The position numbers and the translations under genes were made by a program. DNA of 64,000 nucleotides, taken from NCBI RefSeq assembly GCF_041860085.1, contig NZ_CP124747.1, positions 2,852,001 to 2,916,000 on the forward strand. Reading direction: 5' to 3'. A model generated the notes under the pieces. That model did no database searches. It was given only the letters and a program-made list of their open reading frames with translations, and was not told the origin of the DNA. This document shows, piece by piece, positions 36,932 through 46,381 of the stretch. The stretch is from Schlesneria sp. DSM 10557 (GTDB taxonomy: Bacteria > Planctomycetota > Planctomycetia > Planctomycetales > Planctomycetaceae). Position 1 is the first letter of the stretch. Every line of letters begins with the position of its first letter.

Positions 36932-37259
36932 CATGAGTCTTGGAAAATTCGCCGGCTGCCGACACACTGCCGGGATTGGTGTCGGATCAAGGAAAATACA
37001 GGGGTAGACCAAGCCTCTGCAGGACTCACTCGCGGACAACATCCGAGTGAACCTCACCGACGGGACAGCGCGAGGTTGCGGCCCGTTTCTTATGGACGCG
37101 CATCGCGGCTCAAGTGGGGTGAGAGAACTCGGTCCCCTGCTTGCCAGTCATGCTCCTTGCGCTGAGCGATGACCATTCACGATCGGGGCCCCTGTCGGGT
37201 CGCCACAGCCTGAGCCTGATCGGCATCACCTGCACGTATCTGTGTAACGCAACCGCGAA
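36932..37259. other. Intergenic region, convergent genes
   Basis: The 328 bases between the convergent lipoprotein and parvulin genes hold no gene, clear terminator or repeat that I can support. Confidence 0.4.
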
Positions 37260-38534
37260 TCACTCTGAGGCGAAATCGGGGATCGAGTACTGAGTCTCGA
37301 TCACGGCGTTGGCGAAGAGTTCCTTCAAAAGTTTCTTCGGACGGTTCTTGTTTCGCTCTTCCGTCAGTGTCTCTCGAATTTCTTCGTACACATCTTCAAA
37401 CGGCTTGCGACTCGCTTCCTTCCGTCCAATCACGCGTACAACGCAGACGGAATCGCGGCCCTCGTGGACCTCGCTCAGCTTCTTGGTCGGCATCTCGAAC
37501 AGCTTTTTCTCAAGCTTCGTGTCGGCCAGGTTTCCTGCTTCCATCCAGTCCCAAAGGCCCCCATCGTTGGCCGTGGGTCCGTCAGAATACTTCCTGGCGA
37601 CCTTGTCGAACGAAACACCCTGATTAAGTTCGTCGATGGCCTCCTGCAATTTTTTCATCGCAGCTGACTTGCTCGTTTCCGGCGTGACTGACACTTGAAT
37701 CTGCTGCCACTTCACTGTGGCCGGTACCAGAAATTTGTCGGGATTGGCTTTGTAATACGCGACCAGATCAGGCCGCTCGATCGGATCGGGCTTTTCTGAC
37801 TTCGCCACGAAATACTCCATCGAGAGTCGGTCGAGAGCGAAGTTGTCTTTCACATTCTGAAGGGTGGTCCCCTTCTTGTTGAGTTCCAGTTCCAGCTCCG
37901 TCTTGTTCGTCACCTGCAGATCCTTCTTCAGTTTCTCGACCTCTTTCTCAAACAGTTGATCGATGTGGCCATTCATCTGCTTCATCTGATCAGGTTTGAG
38001 GCTACCCTTCATCCGCTCGACAAGAACTTTCTTCTGAATCTGAGCCACGATATCTCGCTGAATTAAAGAGTAGCGAAGTTTTTCGTAGTCATCCGGCGAG
38101 GGTAACTGCTGGCTGCCGGTCTGATTCTTCGGATCACTGGCAAAGGCCTGCATCTGCTCGCGGACACTGATCAGATAACCGGAATACCGGTCGAGCACAT
38201 CACCATTCAGGATCGGTGCTCCGTTGACTGTGGCCGCCACTTGCGAATTGAAGATAGTCGTATCATCTTCCCAGCCGGCCCAGGGATTCTTATCGAGTGA
38301 CGCACGGACCTGTGTAATGTCCGAACCATCGTCTTCAGGCAGGTCTCCGCTGTCTTCCTCGTCGCTGTTCTGCGCGACCATGACTTCATCATCGTCGTCG
38401 TCGTTTTCGATTCGCTCAACGCGCCGGGGAGCCTCGACCATCACGGGATTTTCGTGTTTCTTCTGCAGCGACTTGCAGCCTGTTGTTCCCAGGGACGAGA
38501 CAACCAGGGTCAAAAGCAAGGCAAGACGCAGCAT
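37260..38534 (-). CDS. SurA/PpiC-type peptidyl-prolyl isomerase lipoprotein
   Basis: 424 residues from the ATG at 38534, chosen because it places a lipobox, VVSSLGTTGCKS, at residues 10-21. An in-frame ATG at 38801 with a good AAGGGG site would add 89 residues and hide the signal. After an acidic linker with a run of Asp, a SurA-N-like helical region spans about 95-260 (VAATVNGAPILNGDVLDRYSG). A parvulin domain spans about 275-380, with VKWQQIQVSVTPE, FDKVARKYSDGPTANDGGLWDWM and VCVVRVIGRKEA. It probably folds or chaperones exported proteins. Confidence 0.88.
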   Translation of the reverse strand: MLRLALLLTLVVSSLGTTGCKSLQKKHENPVMVEAPRRVERIENDDDDDEVMVAQNSDEEDSGDLPEDDGSDITQVRASLDKNPWAGWEDDTTIFNSQVAATVNGAPILNGDVLDRYSGYLISVREQMQAFASDPKNQTGSQQLPSPDDYEKLRYSLIQRDIVAQIQKKVLVERMKGSLKPDQMKQMNGHIDQLFEKEVEKLKKDLQVTNKTELELELNKKGTTLQNVKDNFALDRLSMEYFVAKSEKPDPIERPDLVAYYKANPDKFLVPATVKWQQIQVSVTPETSKSAAMKKLQEAIDELNQGVSFDKVARKYSDGPTANDGGLWDWMEAGNLADTKLEKKLFEMPTKKLSEVHEGRDSVCVVRVIGRKEASRKPFEDVYEEIRETLTEERNKNRPKKLLKELFANAVIETQYSIPDFASE

Positions 38535-39098
38535 GCGGGCGGGGTCCTGAACTAGCGGAAATCCCAACGTGCGAAGCACCGAATGAACTGGCAGACCGCG
38601 ACTTGACAGGCCGTGAGCCGGCAGTCCCGACAGGTCGACGGCGGTCATTTCTGTCGTATCCTTCATCCCAAAACCACTCAGGAATCCGGCCAGAAGAAAC
38701 TTTGGGCGGGCTCGCGAGGCCTTATTCGCACTGGAAGAGGAGTGATCACAGTGGGAAGACTGATCACAGCGTACGGAGGTTGGGCAAAGTCGCGGATTCA
38801 TAGTGACTATCCCCTTATTTCCGTAGGTTGGGTGATGGGCGCGCAAGCCCCGAGCGAAGTGAGACCACTGATCGATCAAGGCGAGTTTTGACGTGATGGC
38901 GGGTTTGTAGTCAAACCGTCGTTTTTAAGGCAAGATCGAATTATGAATGGGGCAAAAGAGATGCTCGCCCCTGTCGCACGTTGGCTACAGTTCGGCTTGT
39001 CCGGTTTCTACAGGACCGTTACTCTCTGAGTACAGCCATTAAGCCCACGTTCCGTCATGTGGCAGGCATCCCTCCGGAAAGGCAGGTCCAACTCCTAG
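38535..39098. other. Intergenic region or alternative N-terminus of the parvulin gene
   Basis: The 564 bases lie between the divergent parvulin and TlpA-like genes. The parvulin frame stays open upstream to 38879 and includes an ATG at 38801 behind AAGGGG. I treat it as non-coding because the lipobox favours 38534. No other feature was seen. Confidence 0.4.
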
Positions 39099-40244
39099 AT
39101 GATGATGAAACAATTTATCGCAGCCTGTGCCATCGCTGTCGCCACATTGACGCAAGTAGTTTCTGCACAAGAACTCACGATTGGGTCCAAGGCTCCGAAG
39201 CTGGAGCTGAAAGAGTTCATTAAGGGTGAAGAAGTCAAAGGGTTCGAGAAAGGCAAAATCTACGTCATCGAACTGTGGGCCACCTGGTGTGGACCATGCC
39301 GCGTGACCATCCCGCACTTGACCGAACTGCAGAAGAAATTTGAAGACGTCGCCATTATCGGTGTCGCCGTTCTCGAAGAAGATCAAGCTGCTGTCGCTGA
39401 CTTCGTCAAAGAGATGGGCGACAAAATGGACTACCGCGTTGCGCTGGATCTGGTTCCCGAAGACGCCGAACCGACCGAAGGGAAGATCGTCACCAACTGG
39501 ATGCAGCCAGCCGAACAACAGGGGATTCCCGCCGCCTTCATCATCAATGGTGACGGCAAGATTGCCTGGATCGGGCACCCGGGGCAAATGGAAGAGCCAT
39601 TGGAGAAGATCGTTGCAGGAACATGGGACCTTGAAGCAGAAGCACAGAAACTGGCCGACATGAAGGCCCTGCAGAAGAAGCTGGCAGCCACCATTGGACG
39701 GTTGCAGGAACTGTTTAAGGAATTCAGCGACGACGGTGATCCGAAGGATCTGCTGGCCGAACTCGACACGGCTTCCGAAGAAATTCCTGACCGGGCCGAG
39801 ATGTTTAACCTGATCCGCTTCCAGGTCCTCGCTCTGTCCACGGAACGAAGCGACGAAGCGGTCGACGTCGGCAACAAGATTATCGAAACAGAACAAGGCG
39901 AAGATCCGGGCCTGTTGAGCAACATGGCTCGCCTGATTGTCGATCCAAACCGCGACCACAAAGCTTCACCCAAACTATTGAAGTTCGCTCTGAAACTGGC
40001 CGTGAAAGCCGATAAGCTCGTCGATGGTGAAGACGTCATGGTGGCAGACACCCTCGCCAAGGCTTACTTTGACAACGGCGACGTTGCTGAAGCAGTGAAA
40101 GCGCAGGAACGCGCCATCGAACTGGCCGAAGGAACCCGGGCGGCCGCAGATCCCTCCTTGAAAAAGCGGCTGCGACAGTACAAAAAGGCCTTGGACTCGG
40201 CGAACGAAAAAGAAGAGAAGCCCGCCGAAAAGCCGAAGAAGTAA
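39099..40244 (+). CDS. Secreted TlpA-like thiol-disulfide protein with helical tail
   Basis: The 381-residue protein has three consecutive ATGs (39099, 39102, 39105). The signal peptide is FIAACAIAVATLTQVVSAQ. A TlpA/ResA-like thioredoxin domain (about 24-170) has the active site ELWATWCGPCRVTIPHL and the cis-Pro region QGIPAAFIINGDGKIAWIG. The rest (about 180-381) is helical with TPR-like repeats (VADTLAKAYFDNGDVAEAV) and a Lys/Glu-rich tail. It probably acts in disulfide reduction or oxidation outside the cytoplasm. A strong terminator follows. Confidence 0.92.
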   Translation: MMMKQFIAACAIAVATLTQVVSAQELTIGSKAPKLELKEFIKGEEVKGFEKGKIYVIELWATWCGPCRVTIPHLTELQKKFEDVAIIGVAVLEEDQAAVADFVKEMGDKMDYRVALDLVPEDAEPTEGKIVTNWMQPAEQQGIPAAFIINGDGKIAWIGHPGQMEEPLEKIVAGTWDLEAEAQKLADMKALQKKLAATIGRLQELFKEFSDDGDPKDLLAELDTASEEIPDRAEMFNLIRFQVLALSTERSDEAVDVGNKIIETEQGEDPGLLSNMARLIVDPNRDHKASPKLLKFALKLAVKADKLVDGEDVMVADTLAKAYFDNGDVAEAVKAQERAIELAEGTRAAADPSLKKRLRQYKKALDSANEKEEKPAEKPKK

Positions 40245-40289
40245 TACCGACCGGTTCGTCACACTCGACGGCCGCTAATGCTCTGGAAA

Positions 40290-40323
40290 GGACGACTGCC
40301 ACACGCAGTCGTCCTTTTTTTTT
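40290..40323 (+). terminator. Rho-independent terminator after the TlpA-like gene
   Basis: A perfect 10-bp stem (40290-40299 with 40305-40314, arm GGACGACTGC) with loop CACAC is followed by nine T. It ends the TlpA-like gene. Confidence 0.95.
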
Positions 40324-41052
40324 GCCCGGCAAGTCGTGCTTCTCGGAACGGGTACGTTCCCACCCTCCGGGCCGTGATGACGGGAACCGTCAGCGGTGAG
40401 ACAGTGTGTTCGCCTCGAAGCGGCATCAAAAAGCCGCCCGACAAAACCTGGACTCGACGAACACAAACAGAAGACCAGCCGGCCGTGGAGGCCAAACCCC
40501 GGTTTGGTCGCGACTGATTCCGCTGCGGAAAATCTGAGACAGGCCGCCTCTGCGGTGACTGAACCCTATTTCCAACAAGCAGCCAGCGACTCATCACCTT
40601 AAAGCGCTACCTTCCGCAACGGCTTCGAACAGCGTGGGAGGTGGCATCGTTCGTACCGAATTGTCAAATAGCGAAACGTGCATCGACTCAATTTCCGGCT
40701 GCTTAAAAAGCCGGGACAAGAGGCCTCCCTGGGACCTCTCGAGTCTCGTCCGTCAGCATGTGATTGCGGGAAGTCATTGCCGCAAGTGGCCCTATCGTCT
40801 GCTGATCAATCGGAGGCTGGCACTGCCCAGGCCCCCTGCCCCACTCTGTAACCTGCCGGTCTTGGTTCCTCCCGGTATGTCGGCTTCCCCCAAGACATCC
40901 AAGACTGGACTGCCACATCACTTACGACAGGAACTCAGGTCCAAATCCAATGACGTGAACAGGATTGTCAGCCACATTTCCGAAAAACCTTGGCCAGCCG
41001 GGCCAGTCGCCTGAAAAACGCTTAAACCTCTACCATCGCAGCACATGGGACT

Positions 41053-41088
41053 GGCCACCGACTGGCCAAAGTTTGGCCAGCTGGCCAC
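41053..41088. repeat. Four phased TGGCCA palindromes
   Basis: The 6-base palindrome TGGCCA occurs at 41053, 41064, 41075 and 41083, with steps of 11, 11 and 8 bases, and once more at 40991. The near-helical spacing could mark a protein-binding array; no known element is recognised. Confidence 0.5.
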
Positions 41089-41792
41089 CCCGTTCCCCCC
41101 CCGTCATTAGGACTCATCTGAAGGTGGCCGAGACGATCGTAGAAGCGGCGTCCCATCGCTTCATCTTCTCCACTCAAAATCCAACGTCATGTCACCATAG
41201 TACTCCCTCCTTTCCACCCTCACTCCACTCCCCCCCCCTCTCATAGCCGCCTCAGATTCAGCCCGGTCGTTGCGGTTGCCCTCTGCTGGCTCACCACCGT
41301 TTCCGTGCGCAACAATCCCATCGAACGCCCTGACAAGGGTGTGGATCCAAGTCCTCCGCGCGCAGACTCAAGACCGATAAAGTTCTGGCTCGGCGCTCCG
41401 ACCATCTCAACCTGCGTTCCTCATCCGCTGACAGGGAATTTTCAAGCATCAGCAGTGTCAGCGACAAACAGCAATGCGACGAGCCCAAGTATCCAAACCT
41501 TTGGAACAAACACACGATTCATCGCCGAGCAAACAAGCCACCCCGACCGGAATCGGTCTCCCCACAATCAGCGACCGATTTCAGAATTCTGCAGCGATCC
41601 ACGCGAAACACGAAATCCGTCATAACAGAAGAGTTATTTTCAACGCCGAATAAGCCGTAATTGACCGATGCGGTTCGGTGCATCGAATCGCGATCGCGAG
41701 ACTCCACAAGACGGTTCCTTCCGCCGTTCCAAGGGCACCACAATCCTCCGGAAAGAACGCAATCGAATTCAACGAACGTCACGCATCTCCCC

Positions 41793-42057
41793 GGCCTGAA
41801 AGGCCAACACCAGAAAGCCCAGGGCAGAACGCCGCGGAGATCGCCGCAATCGCCGCCCTGGGCTGGCCTGTGGATGCCGCTCAAGCAAAAGAATCAAACG
41901 CTGAACCGCATTGAGCGCAACAGGATATGCTGCGTCCCCAGCCCCCATGTCCATCCATTCCCCAGTGTCCATCCGGCCCAAAGGGCCATCCATTCCCATA
42001 GCCCAGCCCATCGGGCTGGGATGTGATTCGATCAAACATCATCAGGCCTGAAGGGCC
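41793..42057. repeat. Cluster of GGCC/GGGC palindromic repeats
   Basis: Five palindromic units lie in 265 bases: GGCCTGAAAGGCC (41793-41805); AGCCCAGGGC (41816-41825) paired with GCCCTGGGCT (41855-41864); GGCCCAAAGGGCC (41975-41987); a perfect 8-bp inverted repeat CCCAGCCC/GGGCTGGG (42002-42020); and GGCCTGAAGGGCC (42045-42057). The composition resembles intergenic REP-like repeats reported informally in planctomycete genomes; the family was not identified. Confidence 0.6.
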
Positions 42058-42499
42058 GACCGTTCGAACGCATGCCGAGCCGCAACCAAATCATATCCGG
42101 CCTCTGCCCGTCATAGCGGACCCTGTTCGGCTCCATCTCATCTGGCTCTTCTGCCTACCCTTCAACAGAATACGCCATGTCCCCGTTTATCCACGTTCTT
42201 AGCAACAGCTCATTGACAAACGCCGGGAATCTCTGGACTCTAAAACGTCATCCATTCAACGAAATCTCGGACCTGCTTGCGAATGATCGTTTTGTCGACC
42301 TGCCGCGGCGCAGGCAGTATGAACGATAACAAAGTCCTGTATTCAACATCGATGAAGATATAACCGCCTCAATCCCATCCTGGGGCGACTTTGTCATTTC
42401 ACGATAGCTCACTTCGCTAACAACTTCCCCGCGCTTCGGTTTGAAATCGAGTTAGAACCGTGACGATCAAGGTCAGGATGCTCTTCGGAGAACTCCGCG

Positions 42500-43663
42500 A
42501 TGATGCTTGTCTTTCGGGTCATGACCGCCGCGTGCCTGCTGAGCCTCCCGCTACGTCAAGTTCATGCGCAATCGCTTGACGCCTCGACCGTGTACGAACC
42601 CGATGTCAGAGAGGTTCTTAACTCGGTCCTGAAAGAGCGAGCACGCCTTAAGTCCTGGAGATATCAAGCCGTTGTGACCCGGAGAGACGACCGGTGGAAA
42701 CAATCAACGCGGTCCGCCCAGCTCAGCATCTACGATCACGCGTCACGCCGCATGCGACTGGATACCGAAACCGACACGCGAGCTCTCCCCACGTCGAACC
42801 TGGAACTGCCGTCGGACGCTTCGAATCTGGACCCGGCGTCTGAATCTCTGACACGGTTAAGAATTCATAGTTGCAGGTCTTTCATCGTCGACCAGCACGA
42901 CTATCGTGTGGAATGGTACGGAATCGGTAACACCCAGTCCCCCGACGCTGAGACGACGCACGCCCATCTTCTGAACAATCTGGAGACTCCGCCCTACCGC
43001 TGTTCACCGGCCATCGACCCGCGATCTGCCGGAGTGCTTGATCAGACGAGTCCCACCCTGCTGGCATCGCTGGAATCGTGTCTTGTCCATTTCAACGACG
43101 GTGCAGAATTAGCGACCCTGGATCGCTCTGACGCACCACAGCTTCGTATTGTCTTCGATTACTCGATACCCGTTCGTCGAGTCATCCACATCGACCAGGA
43201 ACGAGGGTACACAATCACACGGTGCGACACCATCGTACTGACCGACGACCGTTCCGAACTGGTGACCCCTCGTACGACATCGGCTGCTGAATGGGAGCAG
43301 TCCGACCTGCCCGACGGGCCATGGGTTCCGACGAGAGCCTCGTGGGCGGACGTTGATCGAAATGGAAGCGTGAGACGAACGTCGTACGCGTTTCAGTGGC
43401 AGGAAGTCAATCCGCAAAGCTTCGACGACAATTTGTTTGATGATCGAATCAACGAAGAATATGGGAATGATCAGATCCTGCTCGACAGCCACACCGCTAG
43501 CGTCACGGAACCTGAAGAGCCGTTTATCGCCGGTGCATTCTCAACACCGCAACCGGCCGTAGCCACAAATCCGGCTGTCGTGCCATCGCAAGATCCCTGG
43601 CTGTGGGCGATGAATCTCGCAGTGCTGCTGGGGGTCATCACCATGCTTACCCCGCGTCTGTAA
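42500..43663 (+). CDS. Hypothetical exported protein with C-terminal membrane segment
   Basis: The 387-residue protein starts at ATG-ATG (42500/42503) behind CGGAG. Residues about 1-23 are a signal peptide (MTAACLLSLPLRQVHAQS). The central part is mostly beta-predicted, polar and acidic, with WRYQAVVTRRDDRW, VDQHDYRVEWYGIGN and LRIVFDYSIPVRRV. The C-terminus has a hydrophobic helix, WLWAMNLAVLLGVITML, ending in PRL. The general plan recalls LolA-like planctomycete proteins but no motif confirms it. Unknown function; it follows the long gene-free region. Confidence 0.75.
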   Translation: MMLVFRVMTAACLLSLPLRQVHAQSLDASTVYEPDVREVLNSVLKERARLKSWRYQAVVTRRDDRWKQSTRSAQLSIYDHASRRMRLDTETDTRALPTSNLELPSDASNLDPASESLTRLRIHSCRSFIVDQHDYRVEWYGIGNTQSPDAETTHAHLLNNLETPPYRCSPAIDPRSAGVLDQTSPTLLASLESCLVHFNDGAELATLDRSDAPQLRIVFDYSIPVRRVIHIDQERGYTITRCDTIVLTDDRSELVTPRTTSAAEWEQSDLPDGPWVPTRASWADVDRNGSVRRTSYAFQWQEVNPQSFDDNLFDDRINEEYGNDQILLDSHTASVTEPEEPFIAGAFSTPQPAVATNPAVVPSQDPWLWAMNLAVLLGVITMLTPRL

Positions 43664-43861
43664 AGTCCTTCGCTCGCAGCCGCAAGTCTCACATCAACCG
43701 CTCTGCACAACGATGCAGGCTGAACCCGCCTGCCGACGGCAGCCAGACACCTGTCCATTCGAAACGACTGCGAGTCGCTCGACGAGTTTTGACATGCTTT
43801 CCATATCGACGTCCGAGCGACCCGGCGACGCATCAGCGCCCGTGGCTTGAGCGGTGTCCGG

Positions 43862-44890
43862 CTACTTCTTGCCGAGCATACGATCCAGGGAATCGCCGGT
43901 CTGATAGACCAGGGCTTCGGGCCAGTACTGGTACGGGTGGAAGTATTCGAACGTCAGATAGCGGTCGTAGCCGGTGGCTTCGAGTGCGTCGAGGACCGCA
44001 GGCCAGTTGGTCGTACCGTCCAGCAGTGGGCGGAACGCTTCCAGCGACGAATCAGTCCCCTTCTTCGTAAATTCCTTCAGATGGACGTTTCGAATCCTCT
44101 TCCCGAGATACGCGATCCAGTGCTCGGGGAACTGGTACTGCATGATGTTCCCGGTATCAAAATGGACCTGCAGGTACTCGGACTGGAATCCATCGACGAA
44201 GGCCGCCATCTCCATCGGGGTCATCAGATAACCGTTGAAGAAGATGTTCTCGATGTTCATGTGAATCTTCAGTTTCTCGGCGGTTGGCAGCAGCTTCCCG
44301 ATCGCTTCTTTCGCACGCTGATCACAGACATCATTCGCGACCGGTTCATAGTCCGTACGCCAGGGAATATGGACGGCTCCGGGAACAACCAGCAGATTCT
44401 CGGTTCCCAGATCATGCGCGGCCTTGGTCATGAGCCCGGCGAGTTCCATGGCACGGGCGCGTTTGGCGGGGTCGTTGCTTGTGAGCGGATAGGGCCAGAA
44501 GAGGAACGAACACAGGCCGCTGATCGCGATCCCGATTTTGTCCGCCAGTTGACGGATTTTGGTGAACTCGGCCGTACCCGACTTGGGCGAGAGTTCGCTG
44601 TCCAAATCGTAGTTCAGTTCGATCCCATCGAAGCCTGCATCTTTCGCCAGGCGAAGACATTGTTCGAGCGACATCTTCTCGGGGTAGGGAAACGCCCAGA
44701 GATTGATCGACTTCTTCATCGCATAGCGCTTCCCGCGAGTGACCCCGGTGGCGGCCGGTTCTGCGGCGGTGGCCATCCCCCAGGGTCCACGCATGACCGC
44801 CGTCGCGGCGCCAGCGGCAGCGATTGCCGATCCGAGAACCTTCCGCCGACTGAAACCGTGTGCTGCGTCTGGCAGTTGCGAATCTGACAT
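43862..44890 (-). CDS. Tat-exported sugar-phosphate isomerase/epimerase-like TIM-barrel protein
   Basis: The 342-residue protein has a Tat signal with FSRRKVLGSAIAAAGAA near residue 13. The rest is an AP_endonuc_2/xylose-isomerase-like TIM barrel: LAKDAGFDGIELNYD, AHDLGTENLLVVPGA, IHMNIENIF (metal Glu), LQVHFDTGNIM (metal Asp) and YLTFEYF. It resembles secreted planctomycete sugar isomerases or hydroxypyruvate-isomerase-like proteins. Substrate unknown. Encoded alone, convergent with the hypothetical envelope protein. Confidence 0.9.
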   Translation of the reverse strand: MSDSQLPDAAHGFSRRKVLGSAIAAAGAATAVMRGPWGMATAAEPAATGVTRGKRYAMKKSINLWAFPYPEKMSLEQCLRLAKDAGFDGIELNYDLDSELSPKSGTAEFTKIRQLADKIGIAISGLCSFLFWPYPLTSNDPAKRARAMELAGLMTKAAHDLGTENLLVVPGAVHIPWRTDYEPVANDVCDQRAKEAIGKLLPTAEKLKIHMNIENIFFNGYLMTPMEMAAFVDGFQSEYLQVHFDTGNIMQYQFPEHWIAYLGKRIRNVHLKEFTKKGTDSSLEAFRPLLDGTTNWPAVLDALEATGYDRYLTFEYFHPYQYWPEALVYQTGDSLDRMLGKK

Positions 44891-45237
44891 GGGATGACTC
44901 CTCCTGAGGTGAAATCATGGGATTGAACAAAATTGATCGATGTGAGTCGATCAGGATCTTACCCCCGAGAAGTCGGATGTGGGACTGAGCCGGAAAAATT
45001 CCGGGCTGCCCCGCACGCGATGACGCCCAGGGCGAGACGACGCCGGACACGCCACGAAGACGAGTCGGGTGAAAAACTTGAGAAAATTTTCTGTCCGCCG
45101 CAAATTTGACTCAAGCCCGCCAGACCGTGCGACCGAACTAGTGAAACTGGACGTGGGCCGGTCTCGCACTCATTTCTGTTGATGTCCCTTCAACCGAGTC
45201 ACCCCGCGGTCCCTTCCCTGCAGCAAGGATTTTGGCC
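44891..45237. other. Divergent intergenic region
   Basis: The 347 bases between the isomerase-like and TPR genes hold no supported gene. An AAGGA ribosome site precedes the ATG at 45238. No clear promoter consensus was picked out. Confidence 0.4.
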
Positions 45238-46212
45238 ATGCGGATTGTCGCAATCACTTCTGTCGCCATGGGATTCTTCCTGCAATGCGGCTGTGTCTCG
45301 ACCTTGTCTCCCACTGCGACCCCGAGTCGACTGCAGGCCTACCATGATCAGATTGCCGGGCAATACGTGACGGCGAATGACATGGAACGACAAGGCGATT
45401 ACGAAGGTGCTCGCCAGATCTATCTCGACCTGCACGAAAAACACCCCAGAAATCCTGACTACCTGCATCGTCTGGGTGTCGTGAGTACGAAGCTGGAACG
45501 GTATACCGAAGCTCAAAGTTACTACAGCCAGGCTCAGTCGCTCGATCCGACCAATGTCAGGCTGCTGGCAGACATGGGCTACACCTTCTATCTGACGAAG
45601 AATCTCGCTGAAGCCGAAGTGGTGTTGCGAGAAGCGCTTCGTCACAGTCCCAACGATCCACGGTCGACGAATAACCTGGCGCTGGTTCTGGGATTAAACG
45701 GCAAGATGAACGAGTGCATGGGACTGCTGAGCCGAGTGAACACCCCCGCCGAGTCACTCGCCTGCATGGCCTATATTCACGCAGAGCGAGGCCAGCTTGA
45801 ACTGGCCGAGGACCGCTATACGGAAGCATTAACGCTCGACCCGAACCTGAAGAATGCCGCGAAAGCACTGGCAGAACTTCAGAAGCGGAACCCCAGCCAG
45901 AACATGGTTGCCCAGACGCTTCCGGATACGGCTCTTGCCGACGACACCCCGCAGAATACTCCGCGTCGCGAATCGTCCCCCATCCGGCAGGTGAACGCCA
46001 CGCAGCACATCGACGTGGATGTGGACCTGGAACCCCGGCGCTCACAAGTGGTCACGGCCGACTTCCATGACGACGCCGCCGGCCTGGGAGAGCAGAACTT
46101 GCGCGATGCCCGGTTTGAACTCGATGAGATGGAATTCTCATCGGGCAACTCCGCAGCGGCCCGTCCCGAGGAGTTAAGCGAAGAGACATCCGACTGGGAT
46201 GCGGAGCAGTAG
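45238..46212 (+). CDS. TPR-repeat lipoprotein
   Basis: About 324 residues from the ATG at 45238, which follows AAGGA; an in-frame TTG two codons upstream is less likely. The signal ends in a probable lipobox, GFFLQCGCVS. TPR repeats span about 40-215: GDYEGARQIYLDLHEKHPRN, RYTEAQSYYSQAQSLDPTN, NLAEAEVVLREALRHSPND and QLELAEDRYTEALTLDPN. The acidic C-terminal 100 residues look disordered. It is probably an envelope scaffold; the partner is unknown. It resembles Pil/Tad-type TPR lipoproteins, but no pilus gene is near. Confidence 0.88.
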   Translation: MRIVAITSVAMGFFLQCGCVSTLSPTATPSRLQAYHDQIAGQYVTANDMERQGDYEGARQIYLDLHEKHPRNPDYLHRLGVVSTKLERYTEAQSYYSQAQSLDPTNVRLLADMGYTFYLTKNLAEAEVVLREALRHSPNDPRSTNNLALVLGLNGKMNECMGLLSRVNTPAESLACMAYIHAERGQLELAEDRYTEALTLDPNLKNAAKALAELQKRNPSQNMVAQTLPDTALADDTPQNTPRRESSPIRQVNATQHIDVDVDLEPRRSQVVTADFHDDAAGLGEQNLRDARFELDEMEFSSGNSAAARPEELSEETSDWDAEQ

Positions 46213-46311
46213 TCGCGGTTCCCGAACGCCATTCCGCCGAAGGGGCCGATCAAATTCGACCTGAAGAGACGATGAGGCGCCATCTGGTCCGATGACCGAT
46301 TGAAATCAAAA

Positions 46312-46345
46312 AACCGACCACGTCCTGTTGAGGGCGTGGTCGGTT
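46312..46345. terminator. Bidirectional terminator between TPR gene and purH
   Basis: An 11-bp stem (46312-46322 with 46335-46345, arm AACCGACCACG) is flanked by an A-run on the left and a T-run (TTTTT) a few bases to the right, serving both convergent genes. Confidence 0.85.
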
Positions 46346-46381
46346 CAGGTTTTTACGACGTGTGACGGCCTGCACCGATGA

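Larger units (their letters stand above)
40324..42499. other. Long gene-free region, about 2.2 kb
   Basis: No open frame here shows a domain, signal peptide or ribosome site, and stops are frequent in all frames. The stretch contains phased TGGCCA copies (41053-41088), a pyrimidine tract with nine C (41230-41238), and GGCC-type palindromes between 41793 and 42057. It may be a decayed region, repeat cluster or structured RNA locus. Confidence 0.6.

Noticed and set aside
39039..39959. 306-codon minus-strand open frame
   Set aside because: Antisense shadow of the TlpA-like gene.
43847..44887. 346-codon plus-strand open frame
   Set aside because: Antisense shadow of the Tat isomerase-like gene, whose motifs are clear on the minus strand.
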